Below, one piece after another: positions 26,916 to 34,498 of a stretch of 64,000 nt of DNA. Origin of the DNA: Dyella sp. BiH032 (GTDB taxonomy: Bacteria > Pseudomonadota > Gammaproteobacteria > Xanthomonadales > Rhodanobacteraceae); NCBI RefSeq assembly GCF_031954525.1, contig NZ_CP134867.1, positions 2,790,001-2,854,000 of the forward strand. Reading direction: 5' to 3'. The notes under the pieces are model-generated. The model had not been told where the DNA came from. It worked only from the letters and a program-made list of their open reading frames with translations, and made no database searches. Each line of letters begins with the position of its first letter. The stretch's first letter is position 1. The position numbers and the translations under genes are program-made.

Positions 26916-27600
26916 GGAACGATCCTCAGTTGAGTGGAACGGGGTTGGCGCCGGCTGGCGACGCTGCCGCCGGACCGTGCGAGGCATGTTGATGCTCCCG
27001 CCGAAATGCATAAATGCGGGCGGACGGATATCTCTATTCAGCGGCTTTGAACAATTCGCGGCGAAGACGGCGGCCGCGCGAGTGGACGAGGCGCATAGTC
27101 AAACCGCTCGACCGCGTGGAAACGCGCATCACGACACCTTCACCCATTGGCCCCGGACGACTTCACCCGCGGCCGATTCTTTTGCGATGCAGCGAGCGTC
27201 TTGCGCCGATGGCGCGCTACAGTCGCGCGCAGGCATCGATCGCCGAGTGTCCGGGTACGGGTCCATTGCGTCGTGGCCTTTTTTTGGAAAGCGGATTTAG
27301 ATCGATCTAATCGCATGGTTTCTGGGGAGAGCGCGGTCGTGATCCGGCACTCGCCGATAAGCCCGGGGTGTTCCGCATGTGCTGCGCGGACCCGGCATCG
27401 GCATGGCCCTCAGGGCATGGCAGAGCTTGCGCGGGCGGCCGACGAACGCGTGGCATCGCTCGGCTCCGCCTCCATGCGATAGCCGTCTAAACGGCTCGTA
27501 CGTGCACGTCGCCAGGCCGGATGACCGCCCACGTTCCGGCATGGACGGGTTGGACATGCAGCTTCCCCTCCGTGGGCATGCGAAAGGAGCGCTTCCGATT
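26916..27600. other. Gene-poor region upstream of GH76 gene
   Basis: About 685 bases without a supported gene. Open frames on both strands are Arg/Ser/Pro-rich, have no recognisable domain and no good ribosome binding site. It contains a 14-nt palindrome at 27297-27310. Likely the control region of the mannanase and of the tautomerase. Confidence 0.45.
27297..27310. promoter_or_regulatory. 14-nt palindrome (LacI-like operator candidate)
   Basis: TTAGATCGATCTAA is perfectly palindromic with a central CG, the usual architecture of LacI-family operators. It lies ~290 bp upstream of the GH76 start, just after a T-run. No LacI regulator is encoded in the window. Confidence 0.45.
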
Positions 27601-29514
27601 ATGAATCTCCAAGCAGTACGCACACGCATCCGGGCCATGCTGGTCGCGGCCGGCCTCACGGCCCTCGTGGCCATCGTTCCCTCGATGGCGGCCGAATCCG
27701 CCTATCCCGCCAGCCCTATCGCCGACGGCTCGACGGCGGTTGCCCGCGCCCGAGTCGCGGCGGACGTCCTGATGAGTTCCTACGAGCCCGACAAGGCCTG
27801 GTTTCCAGGCAGCTGGTGGAACTCGGCCGTGGCCTTGCAGACCATCGGCGACTACATGCAGCGCACCGGCGACCGCCGCTATCTCGCGCAGCTGGACAAC
27901 ACCTTCGAGAAGGACAAGGGCGTGTTCCCGGCCGGCGTGCTGTCGGGCGACCCCCTGCTCGGCAACTTCACCAGCCGCGCCATCGACGACTCCGCATGGT
28001 GGGGGCTGACCTGGCTACAGGCCTACGACCTCACCCGCAATCCGAAGTACCTGGACATGGCGGCCACCATCGCCGAGTACGTGTATGGCTACTGGGACAC
28101 CAGCACTTGCGGCGGCGGCGTCTGGTGGAATGCCGAACGCACTTACAAGAACGCGGTCACCAACGGGCTGTGGATCCGCCTCACCGCCGAGCTGCACAAC
28201 CGGATACCCGGCGACAGCGTGTGGCTGGCCCGCTCGCGCACGGCATGGAACTGGTTCCAGCGCAGCGGCATGATCAATGCGAACGGCCTGGTCAACGATG
28301 GACTCACCGACGCCTGCACCAACAACGGGCAGAACGTGTGGACCTATAACCAGGGCCTGGCGATCGGCGCCGGCCTGGAACTGTGGCGCGCCACCCGCGA
28401 CCCGAACATTCTGGCCAACGTGCGGCGCCTCGCCGACGCGGCGATCGGCCCCAATGCGCTGGTGACGAACGGCGTTCTCACCGAAACCTGCGATGCCCTC
28501 ACCCAGACCTGCGACGACAACGCCAAGCAGTTCAAGGGCATCTTCATGCGCTACTGGATGGACCTGGTGGATACCATCCGCGATCGCGGCTATGCGGCCT
28601 TCCTCGCCCGGCAAGCCGGCAGCGTCTGGGACGACGATCGCGATGCCGCCGGCCGGCTCGGCACGCGCTGGTCCGGCGCCACCAGCGTCGATCATCCCAA
28701 CGTGTTCGACTGGCGCACCCAGGCCAGCGCGCTCAGCGCCCTGGTCGGCAACGTGCCGGCCCTGACGCCGCAGGTATCGCTGGCCGCGACGATGTCGCCG
28801 GCGCAGCCGGTGATCATGCCGTCCGCCTCCGGCACGACGGCCATCGCAGTCGACCTCGGCGTATCGGCGACGGGGTACTTCCCGCTGCAAGTCCTCGCTT
28901 CCGTCGCGCCTCCCGCTGGCTGGAGCGCTTCGCCGCAAGCCACGCTGCTGCGCCTGCAGCCGAGCGGCAACGCCGTGCCGGTCAGCGGTGTCGTTCCGCT
29001 GAAGATCACGGTGCCGAGCGCCGCCGCCGATGGGCATCACCTGGTCACAGCGAACGTGTACGCCGCAGGCCTGTACTTCACCACGCAAGCCGACGTGCTC
29101 GTTGCGCACAAGATCGATTTCGACACCGGCACCGTCGACGAGAACCCCTGGCTGTTCGATCCGGACGGCTCGCAGAGCAACGGCGTGCAGAACCGCTTTG
29201 CCGACGGCAACGCGCACTTCACCTATCGGTTCCCCTTGCCGGCCGACACCACGGCAGCCCAGCTCACGCTGACCATCGACGCGGAGTTCGTGGTGCAGGT
29301 CAGCAACGACAATGAGCACTGGACGACCGTGCTGAAAGAAGACCGTCCCATCACCGACGGTTCGAACAAGGCCGACCGCAGCATCAACCTGACGCCCTTC
29401 CTCGGCGCCGCCGCCAACGATTCCAGGCCGGTCTACGTGAAGGTCTCCGATGCCTTCCCCAATGACGGCTGGGGCGGGCGCGTCTATCACGTCGCGGCGA
29501 ACATCGTCGAATAG
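27601..29514 (+). CDS. GH76 alpha-1,6-mannanase-like enzyme
   Basis: A 637-residue exported enzyme (signal MLVAAGLTALVAIVPSMAAE). Residues ~40-385 match glycoside hydrolase family 76, an (alpha/alpha)6 barrel: WWNSAVALQTIGDYMQRTGD, the catalytic Asp pair in RAIDDSAWWGLTWLQAYDLT, GGVWWNAERTYKNAVTNGLW and TYNQGLAIGAGLELW. The C-terminal ~250 residues are beta-rich, with an Ig-like segment and a final domain that may bind carbohydrate. GH76 enzymes cleave alpha-1,6-mannan, for instance the fungal cell-wall mannan backbone. The ATG at 27601 follows AAAGGAG. Possible control by the upstream palindrome. Confidence 0.9.
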   Translation: MNLQAVRTRIRAMLVAAGLTALVAIVPSMAAESAYPASPIADGSTAVARARVAADVLMSSYEPDKAWFPGSWWNSAVALQTIGDYMQRTGDRRYLAQLDNTFEKDKGVFPAGVLSGDPLLGNFTSRAIDDSAWWGLTWLQAYDLTRNPKYLDMAATIAEYVYGYWDTSTCGGGVWWNAERTYKNAVTNGLWIRLTAELHNRIPGDSVWLARSRTAWNWFQRSGMINANGLVNDGLTDACTNNGQNVWTYNQGLAIGAGLELWRATRDPNILANVRRLADAAIGPNALVTNGVLTETCDALTQTCDDNAKQFKGIFMRYWMDLVDTIRDRGYAAFLARQAGSVWDDDRDAAGRLGTRWSGATSVDHPNVFDWRTQASALSALVGNVPALTPQVSLAATMSPAQPVIMPSASGTTAIAVDLGVSATGYFPLQVLASVAPPAGWSASPQATLLRLQPSGNAVPVSGVVPLKITVPSAAADGHHLVTANVYAAGLYFTTQADVLVAHKIDFDTGTVDENPWLFDPDGSQSNGVQNRFADGNAHFTYRFPLPADTTAAQLTLTIDAEFVVQVSNDNEHWTTVLKEDRPITDGSNKADRSINLTPFLGAAANDSRPVYVKVSDAFPNDGWGGRVYHVAANIVE

Positions 29515-29559
29515 GCCCGGCGCCTCCGCCCTCGCTGTCGTGGGCAGAGTCTTCGGTAG

Positions 29560-29607
29560 TGACGGAACCGCGGCTGCCGGCTGGATGCTCAGCCGCGGCT
29601 TCCGTCA
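29560..29607. terminator. Long imperfect hairpin between convergent genes
   Basis: TGACGGAACCGCGGCTG (29560-29576) pairs with CAGCCGCGGCTTCCGTCA (29590-29607) with one bulged C and a 13-nt loop. It overlaps the stop codon of the minus-strand 92-aa gene and lies 45 bp after the GH76 stop. A bidirectional terminator is plausible; there is no T tail. Confidence 0.5.
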
Positions 29608-29867
29608 CGGATGGTCCGGAGGAATGCCATCACGGCATCCGCCCTTCCCTGCGTCACGAGGCGCAGGGCGGTCTGGCATCCCAGTTCCGCGATGGGTACG
29701 TGGCGATACCAGTGAATGGCCGCCACGATGTCCGGCTCGATCTTCCGCGCCAGTTCGAGCACGGCGATCGTGGCCGCGAGCGGCGGGTGAGCGCCGGACG
29801 CGGGTTGGCCCGCATGCGACCCCAGCGGTCCGTGGATGAGTCCGGCGAAAGGTGTTCGTGCACGCAT
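29589..29867 (-). CDS. Small hypothetical protein (92 aa)
   Basis: A 92-residue protein, coded behind AGGTGA eight bases before its ATG. The composition looks coding: LAATIAVLELARKIEPDIVAAIHWY followed by VPIAELGCQTALRLVTQGRADAVMAFLRTI. The latter part loosely resembles the toxin-binding C-terminus of MbcA/ParS-type proteins (P-I-x-E-L-x-x-x-T-A), but the match is too weak to name. It lies 101 bp after an alpha/beta hydrolase gene and ends the six-gene minus-strand run. No signal peptide or membrane helix. Function unknown. Confidence 0.6.
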   Translation of the reverse strand: MRARTPFAGLIHGPLGSHAGQPASGAHPPLAATIAVLELARKIEPDIVAAIHWYRHVPIAELGCQTALRLVTQGRADAVMAFLRTIRDGSRG

Positions 29868-29968
29868 GGCGGAATCACCTGGGGAGGGATGGATGGCAAA
29901 GCTGCCGACGAGCGCCCCGGCTTCGCGGCACGGGCGCGCGATACATGCGCCCGTGCCGCGAGGTCCGG

Positions 29969-30787
29969 TCACTGGGCGGACTGGCTGGCCTGCGTTGCCT
30001 TGGCCGCTTCCTCGATCAGCCGCGCGACAGCGTCGGGATGCGACACCATCACTACGTGCGACGCGCCCTTGACCACCACGACGTCCCTGGCGTGCGCGCG
30101 CATGGCCATGAAGGCCATCGCTTCCGGCGGGATGTTCTTGTCCGCGCTGCCGTAGATGTGCCAGGACGGCAGGGTCTTCCATGCCGCCTCGCCGCTCGGC
30201 TCGTTGAGCGCGGCCTCCGTCACCGGTCGCTGCGTCACGGCCATCAGCGCCGCCTGCGGCGCGGGCACGTCGGCGGCGAACTGCGCGCGGAACTTGTCCT
30301 GCAGGATGTAGAGGTCCTTGCTGCCGTCCGGCAGCGTCACCGCGGGAGCCAAGGCCTGGCCCAGCGTGCTGCCGGGGAACTTGCCGGCCAGTCCGGCGAC
30401 GGTCTCGCCAGTATCGGGCGAGAACGCGCTGACGTACACCAGCGCCTTGACGTTCGGACGGCCATTGGCCGCCTCCGTGATGACGCTGCCGCCGTAGGAG
30501 TGGCCGACCAGCACCACCGGCCCCTTCAGCGCGCCGACCAGGCTGGCGACGTACTGGCCGTCGCTCTTCACGCCGCGCAGCGGATTGGCCGCGGCGATCA
30601 CGAAATAGCCGTCCTTGCGCAGGATCCTGGCCACGTCGTTCCAGCTCGACCCATCGGCAAACGCGCCGTGCACGAGCACGATGTACGCCTTGTCGGGCAT
30701 CTGCATCGGCATCGCCGTCTGCGCGAACGCACTCTGGCCGGCAACCATGGCCGCGGCCATGGCCAGGCCTGCGAAAAGCTTCTTCAT
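29969..30787 (-). CDS. Exported alpha/beta hydrolase (Ser nucleophile)
   Basis: A 272-residue protein with signal peptide (MKKLFAGLAMAAAMVAGQSAFAQ). Oxyanion motif HGAFADGSSWNDVA, nucleophile elbow VGHSYGGSVI with Ser, and catalytic His in GASHVVMVSHPDAVA. This is the salicylate-esterase-like / EstC-like group of alpha/beta hydrolases with a compact lid. It sits 98 bp downstream of the cytochrome P460 gene. Unlike the other hydrolases of the cluster it has a Ser rather than Asp nucleophile, so it is more likely an esterase. Confidence 0.88.
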   Translation of the reverse strand: MKKLFAGLAMAAAMVAGQSAFAQTAMPMQMPDKAYIVLVHGAFADGSSWNDVARILRKDGYFVIAAANPLRGVKSDGQYVASLVGALKGPVVLVGHSYGGSVITEAANGRPNVKALVYVSAFSPDTGETVAGLAGKFPGSTLGQALAPAVTLPDGSKDLYILQDKFRAQFAADVPAPQAALMAVTQRPVTEAALNEPSGEAAWKTLPSWHIYGSADKNIPPEAMAFMAMRAHARDVVVVKGASHVVMVSHPDAVARLIEEAAKATQASQSAQ

Positions 30788-30885
30788 TGCGGATCTCCTT
30801 CAGTGAAAGGGCCGGGCCACACAGGTCCGGCGGATGGTGCGGCGCATCCGTTCGCTTGCGCGCCCTTGCCGGGACGCGCAAAGGA

Positions 30886-31395
30886 CTAGGGCGCGTAGCG
30901 GGTGAACACGTAGTCGTGGCCTTTCGCCAGGGCCTGGTGGCAGGCGAAGCAGGTGCGGTGTTGCGCCTCGTCGGCCGGCTTGCCGTCGATGAAGCGGCCG
31001 AAACCCCAGCCGCCGGTGGCGGCGTATTTCTTCGAATCCTTGACCATGAACTGCACGGTGGTCGGTGCGCCGGGGATGGAGGCCGGCGCGAAGTCCGGCG
31101 ACGGCACGTGCTTCCATGCCAGCTTCGCCAGCACCGTGCCGTCCGGGAAGGGCTGCGCGCCGTCGCGATACGCCTTGATGGCCACCTCGTTGCCGAGCAC
31201 GGCGCGGATCTCGTTGAGCGGCGCGGCTTCCACGGCTGGGGCGATCAGCTGCCATTGGCGGTAGCCATGCGGAATCCGGACGCCATAGACCGGCGAAGGC
31301 TCGCTGCTGCCGGTATCCGTCATGGCGACGGCGGCTACTGTCAGCGTCAGCGCGACGAGCGTCAGGCCGGCGGCATAAAGATGGATCGATTTCAT
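30886..31395 (-). CDS. Cytochrome P460-family protein
   Basis: A 169-residue periplasmic c-type cytochrome of the P460 family. A signal/anchor helix (IHLYAAGLTLVALTLTVAAVAM) is followed by GVRIPHGYRQWQLIAP (the family's start), VPSPDFAPASIPGAPTTVQFMVKDSKKYAATGGWGFGRF and a C-terminal heme motif CFACH. Characterised P460 proteins oxidise hydroxylamine or act in NO detoxification; the cross-linking Lys of true P460 cannot be confirmed here. The ATG at 31395 follows GGGAGCG and is preferred to a GTG at 31422. It is co-directional and close to two alpha/beta hydrolases. Confidence 0.88.
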   Translation of the reverse strand: MKSIHLYAAGLTLVALTLTVAAVAMTDTGSSEPSPVYGVRIPHGYRQWQLIAPAVEAAPLNEIRAVLGNEVAIKAYRDGAQPFPDGTVLAKLAWKHVPSPDFAPASIPGAPTTVQFMVKDSKKYAATGGWGFGRFIDGKPADEAQHRTCFACHQALAKGHDYVFTRYAP

Positions 31396-31418
31396 CGGAT
31401 CGCTCCCGTCTGGTGCGT

Positions 31419-32459
31419 TCACATGCCGTCGGCGTCGATCACCGCCTGGGTGAAGGCCTGCGGCGCTTCCTGCGGCAGGTTGTGGCCGATGCCGCCCGTG
31501 ATCAGGCGGTAGTCGTACTTGCCGGTGAAATGGCTGCGGTAGGACTCGGCGGTCGGATGCGGGGCACCGTTGGCATCGCCTTCCATGGTGATGGTCGGCA
31601 CGGCGATCGGCGGGAACGTCGCCAGCTTCTGCTCCAGCGCGGCATACCGCGGCTCACCCTCCGCCAGACCCAGACGCCAGCGGTAGTTGTGGATCGCGAT
31701 GGCGACCTGGTCGGGGTTGTCCAGCGCGGCGGCGCTGCGCGCGAAGGTCGCGTCGTCGAAGTGCCATTGCGGCGAGGCGAGCTGCCAGATCAGTTTCGCG
31801 AAGTCGTGGGTGTACTGCTGGTAGCCCGCGCGGCCGCGATCGGTGGCGAAGTAGAACTGGTACCACCACTGATACTCCGCCTTCGGCGGCAGCGGCTGCA
31901 GGCCGGCGGCCTGGCTGCCGATCAGGTAGCCGCTGACGGACACCAACGCCCTCACCCGCTGCGGCCACAGGGCCGCGACGATATCCGCCGAGCGCGCGCC
32001 CCAGTCGTAGCCGGCGAGCGTGGCACGCTGGATCCCGAGCGCGTCCATGAAGTCGACGACGTCCTGCGCCAGCGCCGCGGGTTCGGCATTGCGCGGCGTA
32101 TCGGCGGAAAGGAAGCGCGTCGCGCCGTAGCCGCGCGCATAGGGCACCAAGACCCGATAGCCCTTCGCCGCGAGCGCGGGTGCCACCACGTCGTAGCTGT
32201 GGATGTCGTACGGCCAGCCATGCAGCAGGATGACGGCGGGGCCGTTGACCGGGCCGAGCTCCGCATAGGCCACGTCCAGCACGCCGGCCTTGACGTGTTT
32301 CGACGGCCGGAGCGGATCGCGCGCTTCCGTGGCTTGCGTTGCCGGCCCCTGCCCGGCTTGCGCGTCGGTGGCGCCGATCGTGCCCGACTGCGTGATGGCC
32401 GCCACGAGGATGGCCGCGCCCAGCAGGTGGCGATAGCGAGTATGTGCGTCATGGGACAT
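31419..32459 (-). CDS. Exported epoxide-hydrolase-like alpha/beta hydrolase
   Basis: A 346-residue alpha/beta hydrolase with a signal-like N-terminus (LLGAAILVAAITQSGTIGATDAQA). Oxyanion motif HGWPYDIHSY, nucleophile elbow LAGYDWGARSADI (Asp, with the D-W-G motif of epoxide hydrolases), and His in GGIGHNLPQEAP. The stop lies 23 bp before the P460 start, so the two are co-transcribed. Likely hydrolyses an epoxide or related ester; substrate unknown. Confidence 0.88.
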   Translation of the reverse strand: MSHDAHTRYRHLLGAAILVAAITQSGTIGATDAQAGQGPATQATEARDPLRPSKHVKAGVLDVAYAELGPVNGPAVILLHGWPYDIHSYDVVAPALAAKGYRVLVPYARGYGATRFLSADTPRNAEPAALAQDVVDFMDALGIQRATLAGYDWGARSADIVAALWPQRVRALVSVSGYLIGSQAAGLQPLPPKAEYQWWYQFYFATDRGRAGYQQYTHDFAKLIWQLASPQWHFDDATFARSAAALDNPDQVAIAIHNYRWRLGLAEGEPRYAALEQKLATFPPIAVPTITMEGDANGAPHPTAESYRSHFTGKYDYRLITGGIGHNLPQEAPQAFTQAVIDADGM

Positions 32460-32530
32460 GGGTGTGTCTCCGGTAGGTCAGCGATTCGTTTGGCGAGGCC
32501 GGCGCGAGGCCGGCCGTTCTTTTGAGTGCG

Positions 32531-32725
32531 TCACTCTTCAGGGGCGTCGAGCACCGCTCGCGCCGCTTCCGCGAAAGCTTCCGGCACCCAGAGCTGCACG
32601 CCGGTCGTTCCGCCTTGCATGCCCAGGTCGATGCCGCTCACCGTCGTGGGTATGTCGGCCCACGCCAGGCGCAGCCGGGCCAGTTCCGCGTCCAGGGCGG
32701 TGGGATAGCTGCGGATGGCGATCAC
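32531..32725 (-). CDS. Small DUF2007-like protein (64 aa)
   Basis: A 64-residue protein starting at a GTG whose GTGA overlaps the TGA stop of the upstream epoxide hydrolase gene; GGGAGG lies about nine bases upstream. The sequence VIAIRSYPTALDAELARLRLAWADIPTTVSG...LGMQGGTTGVQLWVPEAFAEAARAVL (middle omitted) fits the DUF2007 / putative signal-transducing family: an N-terminal strand, an alpha helix, and a pattern of inherited ligand-site Val/Pro residues. The coupling indicates it is made together with the hydrolase. Function unknown. Confidence 0.75.
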   Translation of the reverse strand: MIAIRSYPTALDAELARLRLAWADIPTTVSGIDLGMQGGTTGVQLWVPEAFAEAARAVLDAPEE

Positions 32726-34092
32726 CGCCCTGCGCCTCCCTGCGCGCCCGCCGATTTCCGCAGGGGCTTGAAGGCGGCGCGCAGTTCCTCGGCGAACAGC
32801 TGCGGTTGCTCCCAGGCGGCGAAGTGCCCGCCCTTGGCGGCTTCGTGGAAGTAGTACAGCGAGGGATAGGCGCGCCTGGCCCAGCTTTCCGGCGCGCGGT
32901 AGATCTCGCCGGGGAAGACGGTGATGGCCACCGGCACCTTGATCTCGTAGGTCTTCTGCGCCTTGGCGCTGAAATTGTTGTTGTTGTTTTCCCAGTAGAA
33001 CCTCGACGACGACGCGCCGGTGTCGGTGAGCCAGTACAGCGTGATGTCGTCGAGGATTTCGTCGCGGCCGAGTACGCGCTCCGGCTGGTGGCCGCTGTCG
33101 GTCCACTCGGCGATCTTTTCGTACATGAAGGCCGCCAGGCCACTGGGCGAATCGGTGAGCGAATAGCCGATGGTCTGCGGGCGCGTCACCATCATCGCCC
33201 CGTAAGCCGCGTTGCGGCCGAAGAAGGTACTGAGCGCGTTGTAGGCACGCAGCTCGTCGGCGGAGAGCCCGGCCGGCGCCGGATCGCCGGCATTGATCGG
33301 CTTGACCAGTTCCGGCGGAATGGTGGCCGGCATGTTGAGGTGGATGCCGAGCAGACCCGATGGTGCCTGTCGCGCCAGCGCGTCGGAGATCACCGAGCCG
33401 TGGTCGCCGCCCTGCGATACATAGTGCGTATAACCCAGGCGCTTCATCAGCGTGTCCCAGGCGCGCGCCACGCGGTCGGGATTCCAGCCGGTGACCGTCG
33501 GGCGGCCGGAGAAGCCATAGCCCGGGATGGCGGGAATCACCACGTCGAAGGCATCTTCCGGACGGCCGCCGTACGCCACGGGATTGGTCAGCGGGCCGAT
33601 GGTCTTGAGGAACTCCAGCGGCGAACCGGGCCAGCCATGGGTGAGGATCAGCGGCATCGCATTCGGTTCGCGCGAACGCACGTGGATGAACTGGATGTCC
33701 ACGCCATCGATCGTGGTCACGAACTCCGGCAACGCATTCAGCGTCGTCTCCAGGCGGCGCCAGTCGTAGCCATTGCCCCAATAGCGCACCAGCTCCTGCA
33801 CGCGTGCGAGCTGGATGCCCTGGGATTCGTCGCCGACCGTTTCCTTGTCCGGCCAGCGCGTCCGCGCGATGCGCTCGCGCAGTTCGTCCAGCTGCGCCTG
33901 CGGCACATGGATCTGGAACGGCCGAATACTGGTGTCCTCCTTCAAGGCCGACGCCCGGCCGGCGGCTTCCTGCGCAGCAGACGGCGCCGCTTCGGCGAAG
34001 CCACCCATGGCACATAGGGCAAGACCGCAGGCGAAGGCCGCGGCGCGATGGGCAAGCGGGCGATGCCGCGCCACGGTGGACGGACTGGACAT
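32722..34092 (-). CDS. Exported epoxide hydrolase with EHN domain
   Basis: A 456-residue enzyme. After a signal peptide (AAAFACGLALCAMGGFAEAA) comes the epoxide-hydrolase N-terminal domain (~45-150; IRPFQIHVPQAQLDELRERIARTRWPD) and then the alpha/beta fold: HGWPGSPLEFLKTIGPL, nucleophile Asp in SQGGDHGSVISDAL, and catalytic His near GGHFAAWEQP. This layout is that of microsomal-type epoxide hydrolases. GGAGATTGAAT precedes the ATG at 34092; the frame upstream looks non-coding. It is the first gene of the minus-strand operon, divergent from the PAS/GAF kinase. Confidence 0.92.
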   Translation of the reverse strand: MSSPSTVARHRPLAHRAAAFACGLALCAMGGFAEAAPSAAQEAAGRASALKEDTSIRPFQIHVPQAQLDELRERIARTRWPDKETVGDESQGIQLARVQELVRYWGNGYDWRRLETTLNALPEFVTTIDGVDIQFIHVRSREPNAMPLILTHGWPGSPLEFLKTIGPLTNPVAYGGRPEDAFDVVIPAIPGYGFSGRPTVTGWNPDRVARAWDTLMKRLGYTHYVSQGGDHGSVISDALARQAPSGLLGIHLNMPATIPPELVKPINAGDPAPAGLSADELRAYNALSTFFGRNAAYGAMMVTRPQTIGYSLTDSPSGLAAFMYEKIAEWTDSGHQPERVLGRDEILDDITLYWLTDTGASSSRFYWENNNNNFSAKAQKTYEIKVPVAITVFPGEIYRAPESWARRAYPSLYYFHEAAKGGHFAAWEQPQLFAEELRAAFKPLRKSAGAQGGAGR

Positions 34093-34498
34093 ATTCAATC
34101 TCCGTTTGAGTGAGGCGGCCGCACCAGCCGGTGGCTGGATCGAAAGGTGCCGCGTAACGGCGATCAGACCAGCCGCATGGTGCAGTGGCGATTGCACGAT
34201 GGTGTCGGTCGATACCTTGGTATCGATGCAGGCCATCACGAATGAGCATGGCTGCGCACGGCGCGTGCCTTCGGTCGCCGCAGTGCCCGAGCCCCGGAGC
34301 GTCTTGCGGAATTGCGATCGCTTGCGCGCACCTGGCGCGCCATGCCAACCGCCGTGAGGCGGTCCGCGCCTCGAGCCAGCCGTGTTAGCGCCGCGCTAGC
34401 AGGAAATAACAACAGCCGCGCGGTGACACCAACGTATGATGGGCCGGCACCGTCGATGGGCGCATGCTCTCTTGATGACGGTGGCCGAGAGAGGCCGT
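34093..34498. other. Divergent control region, epoxide hydrolase operon / sensor kinase operon
   Basis: About 400 bases with no supported gene. It contains a perfect 8+2+8 palindrome at 34209-34226. It must hold promoters in both directions; I cannot pick a confident -35/-10 pair. Confidence 0.5.
34209..34226. promoter_or_regulatory. 18-nt palindrome in divergent promoter (putative operator)
   Basis: TCGATACC (34209-34216), TT, GGTATCGA (34219-34226). Perfectly symmetric, 117 bp upstream of the epoxide hydrolase start and ~270 bp upstream of the kinase start. The size and symmetry suit a dimeric regulator such as the LuxR/FixJ-type protein encoded at the end of the kinase operon. The binding protein is an inference. 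Confidence 0.55.

Noticed and set aside
27147..27674. Open frames on both strands upstream of the GH76 gene
   Set aside because: Arg/Ser/Pro-rich, no domains, no ribosome binding sites; treated as non-coding control region.
32497..32515. GGCCGGC/GCCGGCC hairpin followed by a T-rich stretch on the plus strand
   Set aside because: All genes around it are on the minus strand, where the tail is not T-rich, so it is unlikely to end their transcripts.
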